A stretch of DNA of 64,000 nucleotides, from NCBI GenBank assembly GCA_937141405.1, contig CAKZQQ010000006.1, positions 248,001 through 312,000 on the forward strand, in the 5' to 3' direction. A program made the translations under genes and the position numbers. The notes under the pieces were generated by a model. The model was not told the DNA's origin. It did no database searches and worked only from the letters and a program-made list of their open reading frames with translations. Shown here piece by piece: positions 35,408 through 43,831 of this stretch. The DNA is from an uncultured Campylobacterota bacterium (GTDB taxonomy: Bacteria; Campylobacterota; Campylobacteria; Campylobacterales; Sulfurovaceae). The first letter of the stretch is position 1. The number at the start of each line of letters is the position of its first letter.

Positions 35408-37618
35408 ATGTCCGATATATCTTTGATCAAAAAGCTCGATCTAGATACCTACATAGAGACATTTCAAAAATTTCTTGCAAGAGCCAAAGATATACCTATA
35501 CAAGGGGATATCAATATCCACTATAGGTATATCAAAGAGCTCTCAAATGTAGATTTTACTCCTCCAAAAGAGAGCAGAGCCCTTGAAGTTGAGTTGAATC
35601 GCCTTAAAAAACAAGCGCTTTTATCACTTGAAGATATATTTGAGTTTGTGAAGATTATTCGCTATTTTAGATATCTTCGCACACTCACTTTGCCACACTT
35701 GCTTCGAGAGTGGATGGAGGCGATTGTTGTTCCTGATGAGATCATGAGCATCATCGCCTCTTTTGATGATGAAGGCAGGATTGATTCAAGCAGAGATAGT
35801 GAACTTTTAGAGATCGATGCTCTGCTTAAAAATAATAAGATTGCCATCAGGGAGTCTCTGAAGAGAATCGTTAATCAAAAGAGACTCCAAGAATTTTTAG
35901 TCGATAGCCAGATTCACTATGTAAATGATGAGGAGACGATCCTTGTGCGCGGTGGTTTTTCGGGAGTGATAAAGGCGTCAGTTATTGCAAGAAGCGGCGC
36001 GGGGTACTTCTATGTCTTACCGCAAACTCTGAGTGACCTTAAAGATAAAGAGGCAGATTTATTGAGTAAAAAAGAGGTGATTCTTTTGCGCTATGCAAGG
36101 GAATTTTCTGCTACTTTTACTAAGCATGAAAGCTTCTTGAAGTTTATCAACAGAGAGTTTGATCGGTTTGATAACTATCAAGCGCGAGTCTTTTTTGCAA
36201 AAGCAAAAGATTATGAGTTTGTTTTGCCTCAAAAAGATGACACGATATGCTTGGAGAGTTTTAAACATCCGGCATTAAGTGATCCAAAACCTGTTAGTAT
36301 AAATTTTGATAAAAAGATTATGCTCATTACCGGTGTGAATGCCGGAGGAAAAACGATGCTACTCAAATCGATTTTAAGTAGCGTCTACATGAGTAAATAC
36401 CTTTTGCCTTTCGCTTGTGATGTTAGCAAGACGAAGATAGGCCATTTTAGTGCGCTAGATGCGATCATCGATGATCCGCAAAGCGTTAAGAATGATATCT
36501 CTACATTTGCCGGCAGGATGAGCGAATTCGCAGAGCTTTTTAAGCAAAAAGATATGATTGTAGGTGTTGATGAGGTTGAACTTGGAACAGATAGCGATGA
36601 AGCAGCAAGTCTGTTTCGAGTGATTTTAGAGAGTCTTTCAAGTCGCAATATCAAATTTATCATCACAACACACCACAAAAGACTTGCAGCCTTGATGGCA
36701 TCAAGCCGTGAGGTTGAACTTGTGGCTGCACTCTATGATGAAAAAAGAAGAGAGCCTACCTATACATTTTTGCAAGGGAGTATCGGTAAAAGTTATGCTT
36801 TTGAGACGGCAAAAAGGTATGGAATTCCTAAGCATATCGTTGCAAAAGCAATAGAGGTGCACGGCGAAGATAAAGAACGTTTAGGAGAACTTATAGAGCG
36901 ATCAAGTACTCTAGAGTTGCAAATGCGAGAAAAGCTTGAAGCACTTAAGCAATCAAAAGAGAGATATGAGAAGAAAAGTAACAATCTTGAAATACTTGCA
37001 GAACAGATGATGCATGAACAAAAAGAAGAGATATCTAAGATGGAGAAGATTTATAGTGATGCTCTTGCAAAAGTCCAAGATGCACTGAAAGTTCAAGAAT
37101 CTAAAGAGGGCAGAAGAGCACTCAATGAGGCTCATAAGATAAAACAAAAAGCCCAAAGAGCTCCAAAAGAGACCAAGCAAGAGCCCCTTAACGTGGGCGA
37201 TAGCATCAAATATAGATCGTATCGCGGCGAGATTCTCTCCATGCAATCTAGCAGTGCAACTATACTTGTTGAGGGGATGAAAATGAGTGTTCCTCTAAGT
37301 GAGTTAAAACGTTCAAAACTGCCAAAAATAGAGCAAAATAGAGCAAATGATATCAAAAAATCAAAAGTGAGTGTCGATAAAAATAGTGCAAGTATCAGCA
37401 TCAAGCTTATCGGGATGTTCGGCGATGAGGCGATAGATAAGCTCGATCGCGCTATCTCTGATGCACTTGTGAACGGCATTAGTGAAATGCAGGTGATTCA
37501 TGGCGGGGGTAAAGGGATACTCGCCAAGCTTGTCAAAGAGTATCTTTTAGGGCATCCGAAGATAAAGCATTTTTATAAGATGCAGGGGAATCTAGGCGTA
37601 ACCATCGTGGAGTTATAG
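35408..37618 (+). CDS. mutS2: Endonuclease MutS2
   Basis: This is a MutS2 paralogue of 736 aa with no mismatch-recognition domain. It has core lever helices, an ATPase with Walker A GVNAGGKTMLLKS (~residue 310), Walker B MIVGVDEVELGTDSDEAASLF and TTHHKRLAALM, a long coiled coil (about 495-590), a KOW-like SH3 segment (NVGDSIKYRSYRGEIL) and a C-terminal Smr nuclease domain with IHGGGKGILAKLVKEYL. MutS2 proteins suppress homologous recombination or rescue collided ribosomes in other species. It follows murC directly. Confidence 0.95.
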   Translation: MSDISLIKKLDLDTYIETFQKFLARAKDIPIQGDINIHYRYIKELSNVDFTPPKESRALEVELNRLKKQALLSLEDIFEFVKIIRYFRYLRTLTLPHLLREWMEAIVVPDEIMSIIASFDDEGRIDSSRDSELLEIDALLKNNKIAIRESLKRIVNQKRLQEFLVDSQIHYVNDEETILVRGGFSGVIKASVIARSGAGYFYVLPQTLSDLKDKEADLLSKKEVILLRYAREFSATFTKHESFLKFINREFDRFDNYQARVFFAKAKDYEFVLPQKDDTICLESFKHPALSDPKPVSINFDKKIMLITGVNAGGKTMLLKSILSSVYMSKYLLPFACDVSKTKIGHFSALDAIIDDPQSVKNDISTFAGRMSEFAELFKQKDMIVGVDEVELGTDSDEAASLFRVILESLSSRNIKFIITTHHKRLAALMASSREVELVAALYDEKRREPTYTFLQGSIGKSYAFETAKRYGIPKHIVAKAIEVHGEDKERLGELIERSSTLELQMREKLEALKQSKERYEKKSNNLEILAEQMMHEQKEEISKMEKIYSDALAKVQDALKVQESKEGRRALNEAHKIKQKAQRAPKETKQEPLNVGDSIKYRSYRGEILSMQSSSATILVEGMKMSVPLSELKRSKLPKIEQNRANDIKKSKVSVDKNSASISIKLIGMFGDEAIDKLDRAISDALVNGISEMQVIHGGGKGILAKLVKEYLLGHPKIKHFYKMQGNLGVTIVEL

Positions 37619-37639
37619 CTAATTTTTAACTCTTGTGGG

Positions 37640-37645
37640 TATAAT
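37640..37645 (+). promoter_or_regulatory. -10 box of the yfgM-bamB-xer-coaX-hisG gene run
   Basis: A TATAAT within GGGTATAATATTTG lies in the 54-base gap after mutS2, 28 bases before the GTG of the YfgM-like gene. It is probably the promoter for the six closely spaced genes that follow. Confidence 0.6.
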
Positions 37646-37672
37646 ATTTGCAGTTAATTATTAGGAGTGCCC

Positions 37673-38257
37673 GTGAGTATAAAAGATGGTCTAAAATATG
37701 CACAACAAGAGTTAAGCAGTGATGAGAAAGCTCTTGAGAGCGTCTTTAAAATGGAGCGTTTTTACAAAAAACACAAAAGCAAGATAATAGCACTTGTAGC
37801 ACTTGTGATTGTCGTTATCATCTACAGTATAGCCAGTAGCGAGATGAAGCAGTATAGACTTGAGCAAGCTAACACAGCGTATATGCAACTACAAGAAAAT
37901 CCAAACGATAAAGAGGCACTTGAGGCATTAAAAGCAAATAATCAACCTCTGTATGAGCTTTTCTCTTATCGTAAGGCAAATGTTGAGGGGGATACTCAGA
38001 CGCTAAAAGCACTTGAGGGGGCTAGCAATGAGTTGGTTGCAAGTTTGAGTGCGTATGCAGATGCGATGCTCAATAAAACACCAAAAGATTCGCTTGTATA
38101 TGCCGATTTCTCAAAATTGGCACAAGCTACCGAGCTTATGAAAAAAGATGAGTATGTAAAAGCAACAGATATTTTGAAGACTATAGATAGCAAATCGCCT
38201 GCATCTATGATTGCTTTACTCTTGGAACACTCTATGATCAAAAAGGGGAAAAAATGA
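37673..38257 (+). CDS. YfgM-like TPR membrane protein
   Basis: This 194-aa protein has a short cytoplasmic N-terminus, one transmembrane helix (IIALVALVIVVIIYSIASS, ~33-51) and a periplasmic alpha-helical region compatible with TPR-like repeats. E. coli YfgM has the same architecture and is a periplasmic chaperone partner of the SecYEG exit. Two GTG codons are available; the second is chosen because AGGAG lies 5 bases ahead. Its stop overlaps the start of the BamB-like gene, the same adjacency as yfgM-bamB in E. coli, which supports the assignment. Confidence 0.65.
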   Translation: MSIKDGLKYAQQELSSDEKALESVFKMERFYKKHKSKIIALVALVIVVIIYSIASSEMKQYRLEQANTAYMQLQENPNDKEALEALKANNQPLYELFSYRKANVEGDTQTLKALEGASNELVASLSAYADAMLNKTPKDSLVYADFSKLAQATELMKKDEYVKATDILKTIDSKSPASMIALLLEHSMIKKGKK

Positions 38258-39270
38258 TAAGAGAGATAGTCACTTTAATCGTCGCTAGTATAGTGGCGTT
38301 TGGTTTTTTTGGATGTAGTTCAAAGCAGTATTTTGAGCCCGAAAAGAGCTTTAGTGCTTCAGGAGCAACAAAAGGGGGATCTTTTGACATAGCCAATGCT
38401 TCAAGAGACGGAGCCACACTTACAAACAATACCTATATCGACAAATATGGTATCGGGACTACTACTTTGGGCGAGGGGTATCGTTTCGTCAATTCTGATT
38501 CGGCTCATATCTTAGCAAGTAATGATGAGGGAAATCTCAAGGTCATTGATCGTGCAAGCGGTGAGGCTGTATTGCTTGTGGCACTGCATACTCCTGTTGT
38601 GAGCGCAGCAGTTCACGGCAATACGATTGTTTATCTTTTGCAAAATAATGTCTTTGGTGTTTATGAGATACAAGGCAACAGAAAGATCGCAGAGCATAGA
38701 TCGGATTATGCATACTCTATAGACTCTAGAGCTGCAAATCCTATCTTTGTTGATGGGCTTATCGTTGTGCCGACATTGGATGGCAAGATCTTGATATCAA
38801 GTTTGCGAGATCCAAATATGACCAAAGTGATGTATATAAGTAGCGAAAACGGCTTTAACAATCTCATCTTTCTAGATCAGATAGGTGATGTGCTTGTAGC
38901 TGCGACGCCTTCAAGAGTTGTTTCGCTCGGAACAGGTGGAGCAAACAGCTACGATACAGGCGTTAGTGATGTTGCCGTTAGTGATAATGATGGCTATATT
39001 TTTGATAAAAACGGGGAGATTGTGCGGGTTGATTCCAAATTAAATCCTACTGCCAATATCAAATTTAAATTTGCAAAATATGTTGCCGGACAAGTCTATA
39101 ATGACAAGGTATATGCACTTGATTATAAGGGCTCATTGATCGTTCTAGACAAAGCACTTACAACCTATAAAATATATGATGTGGGAAGCGTAAGCTCTCC
39201 TGTTTTTATGGGCGGGGGTAAACTCTACAAAGACGGCAAGATCATTGATCTTGGCTCTCTAGGGCTATGA
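38254..39270 (+). CDS. BamB-like beta-propeller lipoprotein
   Basis: This 338-aa lipoprotein (lipobox VAFGFFGC, then SSKQYF) has repeated PQQ-like beta-propeller strands, for example ILASNDEGNLKVIDRASGEAV, PIFVDGLIVVPTLDGKILISS and KVYALDYKGSLIVLDKAL. BamB is the propeller lipoprotein of the outer-membrane BAM machine. Homology to BamB proper is only moderate by eye, and the assignment rests also on its position right after a YfgM-like gene. It overlaps that gene and the recombinase gene by 4 bases each. Confidence 0.65.
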   Translation: MIREIVTLIVASIVAFGFFGCSSKQYFEPEKSFSASGATKGGSFDIANASRDGATLTNNTYIDKYGIGTTTLGEGYRFVNSDSAHILASNDEGNLKVIDRASGEAVLLVALHTPVVSAAVHGNTIVYLLQNNVFGVYEIQGNRKIAEHRSDYAYSIDSRAANPIFVDGLIVVPTLDGKILISSLRDPNMTKVMYISSENGFNNLIFLDQIGDVLVAATPSRVVSLGTGGANSYDTGVSDVAVSDNDGYIFDKNGEIVRVDSKLNPTANIKFKFAKYVAGQVYNDKVYALDYKGSLIVLDKALTTYKIYDVGSVSSPVFMGGGKLYKDGKIIDLGSLGL

Positions 39271-40094
39271 GTGAGATAACCACCACCTTTGAGGAGTATT
39301 TGAGCGTTATCAAAGCATTAAATGCTGCTACAGTCTCCTCCTATATGCAAGATATCACACAGCTCGAACTTGCTATCGCACCCAAAAAACTCACAGACAT
39401 AACAACAGACGATGTTCTAAAATTTTTATCTACCTTTGAGAATAAAAGAACACTCAATAGAAAACTCTCCGCAATTAATACATTTTTTAGATTTTGTCAT
39501 GAGCATAAATTTAGCCACAACAGTGTCTCAATCCCGAGTGCTAAAGTATCTCAAAATCTCCCAAAGTATCTCTCGAGTGATGCTATCCAAAAAGCCATTA
39601 CGCAGATAGACAGAGGGACTCTGTTTGGACTTAGGGATTATGCGCTCATCCTTTTTTTGTATGCAAGCGGTTGCAGGATAAGCGAAGCACTCAATATCCA
39701 AAGAGGTGATATCTCGGGTGAATGGCTGAAAGTTCGATTTGCAAAGGGTGAAAAAGAGCGGATGGTTCCTTTGGCAGGCGTTGCACTTGATGCCATCAAA
39801 GAGTATCTTGCAAAAGTTGATTTTTCCAGTAGTTACATCTGGCTCAATTATAGAGGTGAAAAATTGAGTCGCATTAGTGCATTTAAGATTATCAAAAAGT
39901 ATCTAGGCGTATCACCTCATGTGCTCAGACACTCATTTGCCTCAGCGCTCATTATAGGTGGTGCCGATCTTAGAGTTGTTCAAGAGCTTTTAGGGCATAG
40001 CTCCTTAGTAACAACGCAGATATATACGCATATACAAAAGCAAAATCTCTCACAAACACTCAATAGTTATCACCCCATTAGGAGTTTCGCTTGA
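39267..40094 (+). CDS. Xer-type tyrosine recombinase
   Basis: This 275-aa site-specific recombinase has a SAM-like N-terminal DNA-binding domain (EEYLSVIKALNAATVSSY) and a catalytic domain with the Arg of ASGCRISEAL (~137), HVLRH (~218-222), LLGHSSLVTTQIYTH with the nucleophile Tyr near residue 253, and a Lys in AKGEKERMV. The size and order match XerC/XerD, so a role in chromosome-dimer resolution is likely. A dif site was not seen in the window. It is embedded in an operon rather than beside an att site, so it is not a phage or island integrase. Confidence 0.87.
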   Translation: MSEITTTFEEYLSVIKALNAATVSSYMQDITQLELAIAPKKLTDITTDDVLKFLSTFENKRTLNRKLSAINTFFRFCHEHKFSHNSVSIPSAKVSQNLPKYLSSDAIQKAITQIDRGTLFGLRDYALILFLYASGCRISEALNIQRGDISGEWLKVRFAKGEKERMVPLAGVALDAIKEYLAKVDFSSSYIWLNYRGEKLSRISAFKIIKKYLGVSPHVLRHSFASALIIGGADLRVVQELLGHSSLVTTQIYTHIQKQNLSQTLNSYHPIRSFA

Positions 40095-40423
40095 AAGATA
40101 TAGTGGATTTTTTTAACAAAGAGGGGATCATCTTTCAATCACTCAAAGAGATCACTCCTAAAGAGCTTGGCACGCGAAAAAAGATCGGTATCTATCTAGG
40201 TGTTGACATGAGAGGCTATTTTATTGATATAATGCAACTTGAGAAAAAGAGTAGAGTTTTGCTGAAAGAGGCCGGGGAGATAGACGCACTTCATGCAAAG
40301 CTTGAAGCATACAATGGGGGTCCTATCAAAAATAGATACATCATTATAAAAGCACCTCTTTGTTCAAAAGCAAAAAGTTATTTAAAATCAGGGGGATGGA
40401 GGGTTTGGAATATTGAAAGATAA
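40091..40423 (+). CDS. Conserved-type hypothetical protein, 110 aa
   Basis: I do not recognise a family. The protein is small and soluble, with a central strand-rich part (KKIGIYLGVDMRGYFIDIMQLEKKSR) followed by a helical segment and NRYIIIKAPLCSKAKSYLKSGGW. It starts at a TTG preceded by GGAG and overlaps the recombinase stop by 4 bases and coaX by 11 bases. It is therefore translationally coupled on both sides, and codon use looks like its neighbours. Confidence 0.8.
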   Translation: MKDIVDFFNKEGIIFQSLKEITPKELGTRKKIGIYLGVDMRGYFIDIMQLEKKSRVLLKEAGEIDALHAKLEAYNGGPIKNRYIIIKAPLCSKAKSYLKSGGWRVWNIER

Positions 40424-41048
40424 ATTATTAGTTGATATCGGTAATACAAGAGTGCATATGCTCCAAGGGGGGAAGATAGTGCATATCTCAAAAGAGCGAC
40501 TCTTTAGGCAATATGGCGAACGTAGGCTTTGCTATATCAATGTAAATCATACGCTTAACGCAAAGCTAGAGAGCAAAAAAAATTGGATCAATCTTGCTGA
40601 TTTTCTCTCTATAGAAGGCGAGTACGACACTATGGGGGTTGATCGTAAAGCGATATGTTTGAGTTATGAGAGTGGTATATTTGTTGATGCAGGGAGTGCG
40701 ATTACTGTTGATATTGTAAAAAAAGGGCGTTATATCGGTGGCTATATACTCCCGGGGATTAAAGAGTATCTCAAAGCCTATCAATCGATCTCGCCCGTAC
40801 TTGAAGTCAAGATCGATAAAGCATGTGATTTATCAAAATTGCCGAAAAAAACAAGTGGAGCTATAAGCTATGGTATAATCTCATCCATTATTAGTAGCAT
40901 CAAAAAAGAGAGAATGGCTCATAAGTTGCCACTCTATCTCACAGGTGGTGATGGAGCATGGCTCGCATCATTTTTTAAAGAGGCAACCTACGATGAGGGA
41001 TTGCTTTTTAAAGGGCTACAAAACGCAACAAAGGATAAGATATGTTAA
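40413..41048 (+). CDS. coaX: Type III pantothenate kinase
   Basis: CoaX phosphorylates pantothenate, the first step of CoA synthesis; this copy is 211 aa. It has the ASKHA-fold phosphate loop LLVDIGNTRVHML, GVDRKAICL, the catalytic FVDAGSAITVDIV and YLTGGDGAWL. The start is TTG within the preceding gene. It overlaps hisG by 7 bases. It is short for the family (about 250 aa), which is usual in Campylobacterota. Confidence 0.93.
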   Translation: MKDKLLVDIGNTRVHMLQGGKIVHISKERLFRQYGERRLCYINVNHTLNAKLESKKNWINLADFLSIEGEYDTMGVDRKAICLSYESGIFVDAGSAITVDIVKKGRYIGGYILPGIKEYLKAYQSISPVLEVKIDKACDLSKLPKKTSGAISYGIISSIISSIKKERMAHKLPLYLTGGDGAWLASFFKEATYDEGLLFKGLQNATKDKIC

Positions 41049-41650
41049 CGATTGCTCTTCCAAAGGGGCGTATTGCCGAAGAGACCTTGGAGATATTCTC
41101 AAAAGTATTTGGCGGAGAATTTGCTTTCGATAATAGAAAATTGATTTTAGAGAATCACGGATTTCGATTTTTAAATGTGAGAAGTCAGGATGTGCCTACT
41201 TATGTCTCATACGGCGCTGCTGATATAGGCGTTGTCGGACTTGATGTCATCACTGAGCAAAATCTCGATATCGTCGATTTGCTCGATATGCAACTCGGTA
41301 AATGCAAAGTTGCTATCGGGATTAAAAATGAAGATGAGTTAGATTGGAGTAGAGCCGATATCAAGGTGGCAACCAAAATGGTCAATATCACCAAGAACTA
41401 TTTTGCAAAAAAAGCTGTGGGTGTTGAAGTTATCAAACTCTATGGCTCCATAGAGTTAGCACCCCTCATTGGACTCGCTGATGCGATAGTCGATATCGTT
41501 GAGACAGGTTCAACCATGCGTGAAAATGGGTTGCAAGTTGCAGAAGATATCATGGAATCCTCAGCACACTTAATAGCCAATAAAAACAGTTTTTATGCTA
41601 AAAAAAGTGAGATTTTATCACTCAGTGAGAGTATAAAGAGATTTATTTAG
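41042..41650 (+). CDS. hisG: ATP phosphoribosyltransferase, short form
   Basis: HisG catalyses the first step of histidine synthesis. At 202 aa it is the short form (HisG-S), lacking the C-terminal regulatory ACT-like domain. It shows LTIALPKGRIAEETLEIF, the YGAADIGVVGLDVITE loop and the PRPP-binding DAIVDIVETGSTMRENG. Short HisG needs HisZ for activity and feedback control, and no hisZ is in this window. It is the last gene of the run. Confidence 0.95.
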   Translation: MLTIALPKGRIAEETLEIFSKVFGGEFAFDNRKLILENHGFRFLNVRSQDVPTYVSYGAADIGVVGLDVITEQNLDIVDLLDMQLGKCKVAIGIKNEDELDWSRADIKVATKMVNITKNYFAKKAVGVEVIKLYGSIELAPLIGLADAIVDIVETGSTMRENGLQVAEDIMESSAHLIANKNSFYAKKSEILSLSESIKRFI

Positions 41651-41657
41651 GGAGTGT

Positions 41658-41675
41658 ATGCCCCCAAGGGGGCAT
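41658..41675. terminator. Convergent terminator hairpin between hisG and rpsR
   Basis: ATGCCCCC-AA-GGGGGCAT is a perfect 8-bp GC-rich stem with a two-base centre in the 28-base gap between the convergent hisG and rpsR stops. No T-run follows on either strand, so it may act with Rho or as an mRNA end protector. Confidence 0.6.
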
Positions 41676-41678
41676 GGA

Positions 41679-41942
41679 TTATCTGATAAGCTCGAATGGA
41701 GAGTCAACTACATTTTTTCTATCTATGATATATGGAATAAGTGCAGTTTGTCTCGCTCTTTTGATTGCTATTGTTGCAAGCTCTTGGTGTTTTTTACAGT
41801 TACCTGTTAATCTTCTTGGCATAATTTTAAATCTTTCACTGAGCGTGAATTTAAGTAGACTTAAATCTTTATAATCGATACTATCGATTTTTGCTTCACA
41901 ATATTTGCAGTGTCTTTTTTTGAATTTTCTCTCTTTTGACAT
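41679..41942 (-). CDS. rpsR: 30S ribosomal protein S18
   Basis: This is S18, 87 aa. It retains the zinc-binding type N-terminus (HCKYC ... NCKKHQ, with Cys and His ligands) and the conserved [22 protein letters not shown] and [13 protein letters not shown]. It is the last gene of rpsF-ssb-rpsR. Confidence 0.97.
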   Translation of the reverse strand: MSKERKFKKRHCKYCEAKIDSIDYKDLSLLKFTLSERFKIMPRRLTGNCKKHQELATIAIKRARQTALIPYIIDRKNVVDSPFELIR

Positions 41943-41954
41943 ATATTCTATCTC

Positions 41955-42395
41955 CTAAAATGGTATTTCGTCGTCATCTATATCGATTTCCGGAACGCTC
42001 TCGTTCGCCTCTTTTTTTGTCTCTTGTTGTTGTCGTGGCTGTTCATATCCGCCTTGATTTGAGCTCTCTTTTGAGCCCAACATTTGCATAGATTCAACAC
42101 TTACAGAGTGTTTACTTCTCTTTGAGCCGTCTTGTGCAGTCCATTGGTCTAGCACCAATCTTCCCTCGATAAGCACTTGGCTTCCCTTTTTGAGGTATTG
42201 ATTTGCAACTTCTGCCGTGCGTCCAAAGAATGTAATGTCTATAAACATTACCTCCTCTTTTTGCTCGCCGTCAGCACTTTTGTAGCGACGGTTTGTCGCG
42301 ATTGCCGTGTTGCCTATCGCTGTATTGTTCGCACCTGCGTATCGTACTTCTATATCTCTTGCAAGATTTCCTGCGAGTATTACTTTATTGAACAT
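41955..42395 (-). CDS. ssb: Single-stranded DNA-binding protein
   Basis: SSB is 146 aa. The OB fold spans residues 1-105 (FNKVILAGNLARDIEVRY, VMFIDITFFGRTAEVANQYLKKGSQVLIEGRL). A Gln-rich linker and the acidic tip DIDDDEIPF follow, the partner-protein docking tail. It lies between rpsF and rpsR, the canonical arrangement. Confidence 0.97.
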   Translation of the reverse strand: MFNKVILAGNLARDIEVRYAGANNTAIGNTAIATNRRYKSADGEQKEEVMFIDITFFGRTAEVANQYLKKGSQVLIEGRLVLDQWTAQDGSKRSKHSVSVESMQMLGSKESSNQGGYEQPRQQQETKKEANESVPEIDIDDDEIPF

Positions 42396-42419
42396 GAAAG
42401 CCTCCTCTCTGGTTTGTGC

Positions 42420-42767
42420 TTATTTGCTCTCTTTTTTCTTTGCCGCTTCGGTCATTTTCTCAAAATGAGCAATCTCTTTTTTCTTGCTGTATTTGACGCT
42501 TAAAAATTTGATGATACTCTCATTGATTTTCAAGTTTCTCTCGATCTCTGCGATGCTTGCGCCCTCAGCTTTATAGTAGAGTACCGTATAGTAGCCTCTT
42601 AAGTGCTTATCTACAGGGTATGCAAGTTTCCTCATCCCCATAACATCTTCAGCGATGAGTTCAGCATTCTCTTTAGTAAGAACATCTTTGATCCTGTTGA
42701 TTTGAGCGGTAATCTCTTCTTCGGTGAGTGTAGGTTTGACTACAAAAAGTGTTTCGTAAAAGTTCAT
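42420..42767 (-). CDS. rpsF: 30S ribosomal protein S6
   Basis: This is S6, 115 aa, with FYETLFVVKPTLTEEE, GMRKLAYPVDKHLRGYYTVLYYKAE and NESIIKFLSVKYSKKKE. An ATG further upstream is in frame, but the one at 42767 has AAGGAAG ahead and begins as S6 does. It leads rpsF-ssb-rpsR, about 80 bases after holA. Confidence 0.96.
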   Translation of the reverse strand: MNFYETLFVVKPTLTEEEITAQINRIKDVLTKENAELIAEDVMGMRKLAYPVDKHLRGYYTVLYYKAEGASIAEIERNLKINESIIKFLSVKYSKKKEIAHFEKMTEAAKKKESK

Positions 42768-42847
42768 TAGCTTCCTTTGGTTATAGCCCATCGCTTTTTT
42801 AGCTTTGAGCAAGAATTTTTAAAGACATAAGATTACCACAATATAGC

Positions 42848-43831
42848 TTAAAGCCAAGTTTGTATGGAGGAGAGCGCCGTGTAGATAAGTGCCTCTTTTT
42901 GTTGCGCTTTAGCCTTTGACATCTCTAGCTCTGCACCCAGGAGGTGCTCTGCTATTTTGAGGATTGATTGTGACTTGATCTTATTGGCAAGATTTGCTTT
43001 TTGATCGACGATATTTTTTGGCGGGTTGTAGCCGAGTATCTCAGTAGCGTTGATGTAGCCATTGAGCTTGATGTACGCCTGAAACAAAAAGAGTTGATAG
43101 ACAAAGGCTTGTGTGGAGCGCAAGATGTTCATCTCATCTTCACCAAGCTCTAAGAGTTTGTGCAAAGTCTGCGTGACATCTGCTTTGTTAAAGAGTTCAA
43201 GCAAGAGTGTCTCGATAGAGAGTGGCGAGGTCGAATAGACAAGCTCGTCCACATCTTGTGCCGTGACTTTTCGCTCAAAGATAGAGAGTTTTTGAAGCTC
43301 ATTGATCGCTAAAGCAAGATTGCCATCGAGTGTATCGAGGAGTCTTGTGAGTGCGTGATAATCTATATCAACCCCAAGTGCTTTCGCCTCTTTTTCAAGG
43401 TGGGCGATGTTGTCTTTTGGGAAGTAGGGAAAGAAGCGCACCTCTACTTTTGTAGGCTTTTTATTGAAAAGCTTCGCCGTCTCTTTGATGCTTTTAGCAT
43501 CCCCGTAGTAGATATAAACAAGGTAGTTGTTCTCGTTTTTCATCGTGGCTTCTATAAGCAGTTCAAGGTTCTGTTTTTTGATGTTTTTTACTTTATCGTT
43601 TCTGATGATAAGCAGATTGATGCCTCCAAAGAGTGAACCTTGTGAGAGGTAATTTTTTGCTTGCTCAAAATCCCACTCCTCAAAGTAGAGCTTGAGCAGA
43701 TCATCTTTGGCATCAAGCGTGGTGATATAGCGCTGCAAGGTTTTCTCTATGGCATACTCATTCTCGCCATGCAAAAGGAGTGCCTTGGGGAGTGCTTTTT
43801 CGGCTATTTGTAAAAACTCTTTTTCGTACAT
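42848..43831 (-). CDS. holA: DNA polymerase III subunit delta
   Basis: HolA is the clamp-loader delta subunit that opens the beta clamp, 327 aa. It has the N-terminal ALLLHGENEYAIEKTLQRYI, the LSQGSLFGGINLLIIRNDK region, the helical YHALTRLLDTLDGNLALAINELQKL segment, and a C-terminal collar domain. The gene abuts the rnr stop; its ATG lies directly after it. Confidence 0.9.
   Translation of the reverse strand: MYEKEFLQIAEKALPKALLLHGENEYAIEKTLQRYITTLDAKDDLLKLYFEEWDFEQAKNYLSQGSLFGGINLLIIRNDKVKNIKKQNLELLIEATMKNENNYLVYIYYGDAKSIKETAKLFNKKPTKVEVRFFPYFPKDNIAHLEKEAKALGVDIDYHALTRLLDTLDGNLALAINELQKLSIFERKVTAQDVDELVYSTSPLSIETLLLELFNKADVTQTLHKLLELGEDEMNILRSTQAFVYQLFLFQAYIKLNGYINATEILGYNPPKNIVDQKANLANKIKSQSILKIAEHLLGAELEMSKAKAQQKEALIYTALSSIQTWL

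Noticed and set aside
39267-40094. Tyrosine recombinase considered as an integrase of a genomic island
   Set aside because: The size and motifs fit XerC/D, and it is embedded by overlaps in a housekeeping operon without attachment-site repeats or a tRNA nearby.
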